Assembly (NCBI GenBank): GCA_040385645.1 | Contig: JAZKGZ010000009.1 | Span: 1-31,218, forward strand | Origin: JANXSS01 sp040385645 | GTDB taxonomy: Bacteria > Pseudomonadota > Gammaproteobacteria > Burkholderiales > Burkholderiaceae_D | Direction: 5' to 3' | DNA: 31,218 nucleotides | Shown: in pieces, positions 24,298-31,218 of the stretch | Layout of the letters: the number at the start of each line of letters is the position of its first letter | Position numbering within the stretch: the first letter of the stretch is position 1 | Position numbers and translations under genes: made by a program | The notes under the pieces: model-generated | What the model was told of the DNA's origin: nothing | Databases searched by the model: none | Seen by the model: the letters and a program-made list of their open reading frames with translations, nothing else

Positions 24298-24490
24298 TGT
24301 GGATAACTTTGTGGACAAAAGCGAGGGAATCCATCAAGAAACATTGCCAAAAATTAAATAATCATCGGTAATAATATTCCTGCAACAAAGATTATCAATA
24401 AAATCAGCAGGTTACATGAACGGTTAAGCAGCGTTTAACTATTAAATACTAGATAGAGTTATAACAATTTTGTTCTCGTCCTGTGTACAA
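24298..24490. repeat. DnaA-box module 3, degenerate, about 784 bp from module 1
   Basis: TGTGGATAACTTTGTGGACA starts at 24298 (offset 784). A degenerate core GCAACAAAG at 24382 is followed by AATCAGCAGGTTACAT from 24402 (offset 783). A right-end box TGTGTACAA lies at 24482 (offset 783, one mismatch to the DnaA consensus). The plus-strand box at the left end is missing. Confidence 0.6.
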
Positions 24491-24554
24491 CTCTTCGTTC
24501 GCATCGAATAGCAGGTAGCTGATGCAGTAATTAATTAGTAATAACCCAACTCGG

Positions 24555-25634
24555 TTAATGCGCCGTACGACTGAATTCATGCACCGCTTCGGCGAGGATG
24601 CTGACGGCTTCCGGTGGAGTAAATTGGGAGATACCGTGCCCAAGGTTGAAAACATGACCATGGCCGGGTGTAGGCGCACCAAACGCATCGAGCACTTTTT
24701 TTGCCTCGTGCCGGATTTGCTCTGGATTGGCAAAAAGTATTACCGGATCCAGATTACCTTGCAACGCCACTTGCGCGCCGACCGCTCTGCGCGCTTTCGT
24801 CAGATCGACCGTCCAGTCTAATCCTACGGCGTCGGCACCGATGGCGGCGATTTGCTCCAGCCACAGCCCTCCTCCTTTCGTGAACACGATGCTGGGAATT
24901 CGCACGCCGTTTTTTTCCCGTTGCAGTCGCTCGACGATCATTTGCATATAGGCCAGTGAAAATTCCTGAAAAGCGCCGTCGGCCAGCGCGCCGCCCCATG
25001 AATCGAAAATCATCACCGCCTGCGCGCCGGCGTCGATTTGCGCATTCAGATAAGCTGCAACGGCTTCTGCGTTGGTACGCAGGATGTGGTGCATGAGATC
25101 GGGGCGGCTGTATAGCATCGTCTTGACACGCCGGTAATCGGTACTGCCGCCACCTTCGACCATATAGCAAGCCAGCGTCCAGGGGCTTCCGGCAAACCCG
25201 ATCAAGGGCACTTTGCCATCGAGCTCGCGGCGAATCTGCGTAACGGCATCGTAGACATATTGCAGCGAGCCAGGTGTTGGCGTTTGCAACGCCAGAACGG
25301 CTGCCTCGTCGCGTAACGGCCGTTCGAATTTCGGCCCCTCGCCGTCGGCGAAATAGAGCCCTAGCCCCATGGCGTCCGGCACCGTCAAAATATCTGAAAA
25401 CAGGATCGCGGCATCAAGAGGAAAACGCGCTAGCGGCTGCAACGTGACTTCGGTGGCATAGTCAGGATTTTTTGCCAGACCGAGAAAGGATCCTGCACGT
25501 TTGCGGGTCGCATTGTATTCAGGGAGGTAGCGGCCGGCCTGTCGCATTAGCCAGAGCGGGGTGTAATCGGTCGGTTGACGCAGCAGCGCGCGGATGAACG
25601 TATCGTTTCGTAAAGGCGCAAATTGTGAAGACAT
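24555..25634 (-). CDS. hemE: Uroporphyrinogen decarboxylase
   Basis: Cytoplasmic haem-pathway enzyme that removes the four acetate carboxyls of uroporphyrinogen III to give coproporphyrinogen III. It has 359 residues, normal length. Family signatures are PLWLMRQAGRYLPEY near residue 27, the catalytic region FSDILTVPDAMGLGLYF with the essential Asp, GFAGSPWTLACYMVEGGGS, FDSWGGAL, GLDWTVDLTKAR, LQGNLDP and FNLGHGISQFTPPEAV. It follows the atp operon on the same strand, but a strong terminator separates them, so it probably has its own promoter in 25635-25798. Its 3' end faces the DnaA-box region. Confidence 0.97.
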   Translation of the reverse strand: MSSQFAPLRNDTFIRALLRQPTDYTPLWLMRQAGRYLPEYNATRKRAGSFLGLAKNPDYATEVTLQPLARFPLDAAILFSDILTVPDAMGLGLYFADGEGPKFERPLRDEAAVLALQTPTPGSLQYVYDAVTQIRRELDGKVPLIGFAGSPWTLACYMVEGGGSTDYRRVKTMLYSRPDLMHHILRTNAEAVAAYLNAQIDAGAQAVMIFDSWGGALADGAFQEFSLAYMQMIVERLQREKNGVRIPSIVFTKGGGLWLEQIAAIGADAVGLDWTVDLTKARRAVGAQVALQGNLDPVILFANPEQIRHEAKKVLDAFGAPTPGHGHVFNLGHGISQFTPPEAVSILAEAVHEFSRTAH

Positions 25635-25798
25635 GGCGGCGATCGCGGGTTTCAGAAATTTTGTGAGTGCGCATTATCGCCCAAAGCCCGAATCACGGGG
25701 TTTGGCACGACAGCGAGCCGCGTGCATCGAGAAGGCAATGTGCCCGCCCGCTTCCGTAGTGGGCATCACGACCAGCCATCGCACCCTTGATCTGTCCA

Positions 25799-25824
25799 AG
25801 AAAAAAGCAGCCGAAGCTGCTTTT
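25799..25824 (-). terminator. Rho-independent terminator of the atp operon
   Basis: On the minus strand, AAAAGCAGC-TTCG-GCTGCTTTT forms a perfect 9-bp stem closed by a stable TTCG tetraloop and continues into more T residues. It lies 34 nt after the atpC stop codon and ends the ATP synthase operon. Confidence 0.9.
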
Positions 25825-25857
25825 GTTATGATGCGCCACCTGATACTAGCGCTGAAA

Positions 25858-26280
25858 TCAGCGCTTCTGGCGCAACCGGGCAATTGCTGCCAGTTGCGCC
25901 ATGGCCACCGATAGCTCCGCCTGCGCAGCGGCATAGTCGATTTTCGATTCCTGGTTCACCATGGCTTCCTCAGCGCGCTTCTTCGCCTCGGTCGCTTTGG
26001 CAAGATCGAGGTCGCCGCCACGAATCGCCGTATCGGCCAGCACCGTGACGCTATCCGGCTGCACTTCCAGCAAACCACCGGCGACGAAGACGAACACTTC
26101 TTCCGCTTGGCCCGGCACGCGAATGCGCACCGCACCGGGACGAATACGCGTCATCAGTGGCGTATGCTTCGGAAAAATGCCCAGCTCGCCTGCTTCGCCG
26201 GGCAACGCGATGAATTCGGCTTCACCGGAAAAAATCTGCTCTTCCGCGGAGACCACATCGACGTGAATAGTATGTGCCAT
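25858..26280 (-). CDS. atpC: ATP synthase F1 epsilon subunit
   Basis: A 140-residue central-stalk subunit that couples rotation and can inhibit hydrolysis. The N-terminal beta-sandwich (HVDVVSAEEQIFSGEAEFIALPGEAGELGIFPKH, TPLMTRIRPGAVRI) is followed by a C-terminal helical hairpin rich in Ala (KATEAKKRAEEAM, AAAQAELSVAMAQLAAIARL). Last gene of the atp operon, 2 nt after atpD. Confidence 0.97.
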   Translation of the reverse strand: MAHTIHVDVVSAEEQIFSGEAEFIALPGEAGELGIFPKHTPLMTRIRPGAVRIRVPGQAEEVFVFVAGGLLEVQPDSVTVLADTAIRGGDLDLAKATEAKKRAEEAMVNQESKIDYAAAQAELSVAMAQLAAIARLRQKR

Positions 26281-26282
26281 GA

Positions 26283-27683
<1,401 letters not shown>

Positions 27684-27731
27684 GTTCGTTCCTTCAATAT
27701 AAGTAATTTAAAATCTGTATTAGTGAATTTT

Positions 27732-28601
27732 TTAGACGGCAGCCGCGCCCGCCACAATTTCGGAAAGCTCTTTGGTAATTGCTGCCTGCCGGGTCTTGTT
27801 GTAGATCAGCTTCAACTCACCGATCACGTTGCCGGCGTTATCGCTGGCCGACTTCATCGCCACCATGCGCGCCGATTGTTCCGATGCCAGATTTTCGGCA
27901 ACTGCTTGATAGATCAGCGCTTCGACGTAACGCACCAGCAACTCGTCGATTACGGATTGCGCATCGGGCTCATACAGGTAATCCCATGCCAGCGCATCCT
28001 TATCGGCTTGCATCTGCGCAGCCGACAAGGGCAACAATTGCTCCAGCGTCGGCTCCTGTTTCATCGTATTGATGAACTTGGTATAGACGATATAGACCGC
28101 ATCGAGCCGGCCTTCCTGGTACGCATCGAGCAACACCTTGACCGGCCCAATCAGCTGATCGAAGTGGGGTGCGTCGCCAAGCTGGATCGCATGCGCGACG
28201 ATGTTGGCACCGATACGGTTCAGAAAACCTAACCCCTTGTTGCCGATCGCCACAGCCTGAATTTTGTTGCCTTTCAGTTCCAGATCGCGAGTCCTGGTCG
28301 TCAGCAACCGCAAGGCGTTCGTATTCAGGCCGCCGCATAACCCTTTGTCGGTGGTGACTACGATCACACCGACCGTTTTTGCCGTGTCTTGAGTAACGAT
28401 GAACGGATGCGTATATTCCGGATTCGCCTGCGCCAAGTTGGCCGCGATATTGCGAATCTTGTCGCTGTATGGACGCGCCGAGCGCATGCGTTCCTGCGCC
28501 TTGCGCATCTTCGACGCCGCAACCATTTCCATTGCCTTGGTGATCTTCTTCGTATTTTCTACGCTCTTGATCTTGCCTCGTATTTCCTTGCCGACTGCCA
28601 T
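27732..28601 (-). CDS. atpG: ATP synthase F1 gamma subunit
   Basis: A 289-residue rotor shaft. The N-terminal helix is MAVGKEIRGKIKSVENTKKITKAMEMVAASKMRKAQERM. The middle Rossmann-like domain has DKGLCGGLN, and the C-terminal helix carries ARMVAMKSASDNAGNVIGEL followed by YNKTRQAAITKELSEIVAGAAAV. Intact. Encoded 15 nt after atpA. Confidence 0.98.
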   Translation of the reverse strand: MAVGKEIRGKIKSVENTKKITKAMEMVAASKMRKAQERMRSARPYSDKIRNIAANLAQANPEYTHPFIVTQDTAKTVGVIVVTTDKGLCGGLNTNALRLLTTRTRDLELKGNKIQAVAIGNKGLGFLNRIGANIVAHAIQLGDAPHFDQLIGPVKVLLDAYQEGRLDAVYIVYTKFINTMKQEPTLEQLLPLSAAQMQADKDALAWDYLYEPDAQSVIDELLVRYVEALIYQAVAENLASEQSARMVAMKSASDNAGNVIGELKLIYNKTRQAAITKELSEIVAGAAAV

Positions 28602-28616
28602 GAGTCACATCTCCGA

Positions 28617-30152
28617 TCAGAACGACTGCTTGAAACTGGCTACCGCCGCCGACAACGCCGCCTCGCTATCCTTATCGAGCTGCTTGCTGTCTTCGATTTT
28701 TTGCAACAACGGTGCATGGCTCGATTTCAGGAAACCGTGCAGGCCGGCTTCGAATGGCAATACACGCTTGACTTCGATATCGTCTAGAAAGCCTTTATTG
28801 ACGGCAAATAGCGACGCCGCCATCAGCGAGATTGGTAAAGGCGAGTACTGCGCCTGCTTCAGCAGTTCCGTCACGCGAGCACCACGGTCCAGTTGTTTGC
28901 GGGTGGACTCATCGAGGTCCGAGGCGAACTGCGCGAAAGCCGCTAATTCACGGTACTGCGCCAAGTCGGTACGAATACCACCGGAAAGACCCTTGATGAC
29001 TTTGGTCTGTGCCGCGCCACCCACCCGCGACACCGAAATACCGGCATTGATCGCTGGCCGCACGCCTGAGTTGAACAGGGAGGTTTCCAGAAAGATCTGG
29101 CCGTCGGTAATTGAAATTACATTGGTCGGCACGAAGGCGGAAACGTCGCCGGCCTGGGTTTCGATGATCGGCAAGGCTGTCAACGAACCGGTCTTGCCGG
29201 TAACTTCGCCTTTTGTGAAAGCTTCGACGTAGTCGACATTTACGCGTGCTGCACGCTCGAGCAAGCGGCTGTGAAGATAGAACACGTCGCCGGGATACGC
29301 TTCGCGACCCGGTGGGCGGCGCAACAGCAGCGATACCTGACGATAAGCCACGGCTTGCTTGGATAGATCGTCGTACACGATCAATGCATCCTGGCCGCGG
29401 TCGCGGAAATATTCACCCATGGCGCAACCGGAGTATGGCGAGACGTATTGCATGGCCGCCGATTCGGACGCCGAGGCGGCGACGACGATGGTGTACTCCA
29501 TTGCGCCATGCAACTCCAGCGAACGCACGATGTTCTTGATCGACGACGCCTTCTGGCCAATGGCAACGTAGATACACGTCACGTCCTGACCCTTCTGGTT
29601 GATGATGGCGTCGATGGCGACAGCACTCTTGCCGGTCTGGCGGTCGCCGATGATCAGTTCGCGTTGACCGCGGCCGATCGGCACCATGGCGTCGATCGAT
29701 TTCAGGCCGGTCTGCATCGGTTGCGACACGGATTGACGGGCAATGACGCCCGGCGCGATCTTTTCGATCGGGGCCGTCAACTTGGCGTTGATCGGGCCTT
29801 TGCCATCGATCGGCTGGCCGAGGGCGTTGACGACACGACCCTTAAGTTCAGGACCGATCGGCACTTCCAAAATACGGCCGGTACATTTGACCGTATCGCC
29901 TTCGGAAATGTGTTCGTAATCACCCAGAATCACGGAGCCGACCGAGTCGCGCTCCAGGTTCAGCGCAAGGCCGAAAGTGTTACCTGGGAATTCCAGCATT
30001 TCACCCTGCATCACGTCGGACAAACCGTGGATGCGGCAGATGCCGTCGGATACGGAAATAACGGTGCCTTGATTGCGGATCTCGGCGCCATCGCCCAGAC
30101 CTTGAATCCGGCTCTTGATCAGCTCGCTGATTTCAGACGGGTTGAGTTGCAT
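28617..30152 (-). CDS. atpA: ATP synthase F1 alpha subunit
   Basis: A 511-residue non-catalytic nucleotide-binding subunit. It starts MQLNPSEISELIKSRI and shows the P-loop GDRQTGKSAVAIDAIINQK, the conserved PYSGCAMGEYFRD, LLLRRPPGREAYPGDVFYLHSRLLERAA, SITDGQIFLETSLFNSGVRPA and the signature PAINAGISVSRVGGAAQ. Normal length and complete. A 63-nt gap separates it from atpH. Confidence 0.98.
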   Translation of the reverse strand: MQLNPSEISELIKSRIQGLGDGAEIRNQGTVISVSDGICRIHGLSDVMQGEMLEFPGNTFGLALNLERDSVGSVILGDYEHISEGDTVKCTGRILEVPIGPELKGRVVNALGQPIDGKGPINAKLTAPIEKIAPGVIARQSVSQPMQTGLKSIDAMVPIGRGQRELIIGDRQTGKSAVAIDAIINQKGQDVTCIYVAIGQKASSIKNIVRSLELHGAMEYTIVVAASASESAAMQYVSPYSGCAMGEYFRDRGQDALIVYDDLSKQAVAYRQVSLLLRRPPGREAYPGDVFYLHSRLLERAARVNVDYVEAFTKGEVTGKTGSLTALPIIETQAGDVSAFVPTNVISITDGQIFLETSLFNSGVRPAINAGISVSRVGGAAQTKVIKGLSGGIRTDLAQYRELAAFAQFASDLDESTRKQLDRGARVTELLKQAQYSPLPISLMAASLFAVNKGFLDDIEVKRVLPFEAGLHGFLKSSHAPLLQKIEDSKQLDKDSEAALSAAVASFKQSF

Positions 30153-30215
30153 ATAAACTCCTAAAATTATTCTTTGTGCCTACGCGGGGACAACCGATTG
30201 GTTTCGGATCAGCGA

Positions 30216-30749
30216 TTACGCCGTCAATGCCACTTGCATCTGTTGCAACTTGGCGCGCACCGACGTGTCCAGGACTTCATCGCCGACGATGACTCGTACG
30301 CCACCGATCAACGACGCATCGACCGTGACCACCGGATTGAGCCTACGGCCAAATTTCTTTTGCAACGTCACGATCAATTCATTGACCTGTGCCGGAGTCA
30401 AAGCATAGGCACTGACGATTGCAGCATCTGCGGCACCTTCTTGCGCGTTTTTCAGCACCTGGAATTGCTCGTCGATTTCAGGCAGCAGCGTCAGCCGGTT
30501 GTTCTCGATTAGCATCGCGATAAAATTTTTCGCTTCCGAGGTGACAGGCGCTTTGACAGCTGAAAAAAATACGGCGCTCACATCGGCGTCGGCGATTTTC
30601 GGATTGTGCGCAAACGCCTTGAAATCCGGATTGCTGGCCACTGCTGCCATTTCACTGACCAGAACTGACCAGGCGTTCAGATCGGATGTCTGGGCCACGC
30701 GAAATAATGCTTCTGCATAAGGACGGGCGACGGTTGCGAGTTCGGCCAT
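30216..30749 (-). CDS. atpH: ATP synthase F1 delta subunit
   Basis: A 177-residue peripheral-stalk subunit linking the F1 top to the b-subunits. The N-terminal pattern is ATVARPYAEALFRVA and the C-terminal pattern is DASLIGGVRVIVGDEVLDTSVRAKLQQM. It begins 2 nt after the atpF stop, so the two are translationally coupled. Confidence 0.97.
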   Translation of the reverse strand: MAELATVARPYAEALFRVAQTSDLNAWSVLVSEMAAVASNPDFKAFAHNPKIADADVSAVFFSAVKAPVTSEAKNFIAMLIENNRLTLLPEIDEQFQVLKNAQEGAADAAIVSAYALTPAQVNELIVTLQKKFGRRLNPVVTVDASLIGGVRVIVGDEVLDTSVRAKLQQMQVALTA

Positions 30750-30751
30750 GA

Positions 30752-31218
30752 TTACAGCTCGGTCTTCAGCGAGCTCAACAGATCGGCGTGAACCGATGCA
30801 TTGACTTCGCGTTTAAGAATTTGCTCTGCGCCTTTGACTGCAAGCGTAGCAACCTGGTCGCGCAACGCTTCACGCGCCTGCGTCACTTGCTGATCTGCAT
30901 CAGCCTTTGCAGCCGTGAGAATACGATCGGCTTCGATGGAAGCGGTTTTCTTGGCCTCCTCGATGATGGCCTGCGCATGCTTCTCGGCGTCGCTCACGCG
31001 CTTTTGACCTGCTTCGTTGGCGGATGCAAGTTGTGCTTGCACACGCTTTTCGGCAGCAGCCATTTCCGTTTTGCCGCGTTCAGCAGCGGCCAAACCGTCC
31101 GCGATCTTCCTGGCACGCTCGTCGAGCGCTTTCGTCAACGGCGGCCATACGAATTTCATCGTAAAACCGGCGAGGATGAAGAAGACCACGAACTGTGCAA
31201 ACAGGGTTGCATTGAGGT
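30752..31218 (-). CDS. atpF: ATP synthase Fo b subunit, missing only its first codons
   Basis: Peripheral-stalk subunit with one N-terminal membrane helix (LFAQFVVFFILAGFTMKFVW) and a long charged coiled coil (ERARKIADGLAAAERGKTEMAAAEKR onwards). The frame runs to the window edge as LNATLFAQF. Family members begin MNLNATLF, so only about four bases (ATGA) lie outside, at 31219-31222. A GTG inside at 31189 is not the start. Upstream genes atpE, atpB and atpI are expected beyond the window. Confidence 0.96.
   Translation of the reverse strand, partial: LNATLFAQFVVFFILAGFTMKFVWPPLTKALDERARKIADGLAAAERGKTEMAAAEKRVQAQLASANEAGQKRVSDAEKHAQAIIEEAKKTASIEADRILTAAKADADQQVTQAREALRDQVATLAVKGAEQILKREVNASVHADLLSSLKTEL

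Larger units (their letters stand above)
23500..24490. other. Candidate replication origin or DnaA-titration locus between priA and hemE
   Basis: About 1.1 kb without genes (23452-24554), visibly A/T-rich. Perfect DnaA boxes of the form TTATNCACA, read on the minus strand, occur at 23514-23522, 23526-23534, 23699-23707, 23954-23962, 24139-24147 and 24298-24306. One-mismatch boxes occur at 23500-23508 and 23940-23948 (plus strand), and 24310-24318 and 24482-24490 (minus strand). Long A/T runs lie between them, including GATCAATTTTATC near 24108, which recalls an unwinding 13-mer. The boxes are arranged in three repeated modules. Flanking priA and nearby rep fit a replication role. dnaA itself is not in the window, so this could also be a secondary DnaA-binding locus. 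Confidence 0.7.

Noticed and set aside
25635..25798. hemE promoter with GATAAT as -10
   Set aside because: A GATAAT-like element exists on the minus strand but no acceptable -35 box is found at 16-18 bp, so it is not listed as a feature.

Overview
The window looks like a chromosomal segment of a betaproteobacterium, most likely order Burkholderiales and perhaps Oxalobacteraceae-like. This rests on protein resemblance and gene order (atpF-atpH-atpA-atpG-atpD-atpC, then hemE, then priA on the same strand); the genus is inference. Almost everything is on the minus strand.

Layout, left to right. (1) 1-5.9 kb, housekeeping: a cut tRNA-Arg(CCG), a membrane-anchored di-haem cytochrome c5-type protein (plus strand), a small membrane-protein operon (DUF883/YqjD, YqjE-like holin fold, a third unknown protein), a dihydrolipoamide dehydrogenase-family flavoprotein behind a TonB-C-like lipoprotein, a prolyl aminopeptidase broken by a single in-frame amber codon, and a complete tRNA-Asp with a terminator. 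(2) 6.2-14.95 kb, accessory/defence island: a HigB2/HigA2-type toxin-antitoxin pair with a perfect palindromic operator, an MmeI-family (Type IIL) restriction-methylation fusion enzyme, a DUF3644 protein, an N-terminal remnant of a superfamily 2 helicase, an AlbA_2/Schlafen plus GHKL ATPase regulator-like protein, and a Fic protein with its own inhibitory motif. (3) 15-18.5 kb: a methyl-accepting chemotaxis protein preceded by a secreted Cache-domain protein, a dinB pseudogene flanked by two short tandem repeats, and a secreted protein with four 11-residue repeats. (4) 18.7-24.5 kb, replication: the Rep helicase, a DUF1857 protein, PriA, and then 1.1 kb of AT-rich non-coding DNA carrying many DnaA boxes. 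(5) 24.55-31.2 kb: hemE and the last six genes of the F1Fo ATP synthase operon.

The most striking structure is the priA-hemE intergenic region. It holds three copies of one module. Each has a tandem DnaA-box pair at its left end, an A/T-rich middle with a conserved core, and another DnaA-type box at its right end. Copies 1 and 2 lie 440 bp apart, and that offset is kept at nearly every motif although the sequence between has diverged. Copy 3 lies about 783-784 bp from copy 1. Next to priA and rep, this is a candidate replication origin or DnaA-titration locus. One argument against a chromosomal oriC is that hemE and the atp operon would be transcribed head-on into a fork leaving it.

The second theme is gene decay: the pip amber codon, the helicase remnant and the internally deleted dinB all look like recent to intermediate-age losses. 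The R-M locus appears to have lost its helicase, while the MmeI-like enzyme keeps all its visible catalytic motifs.
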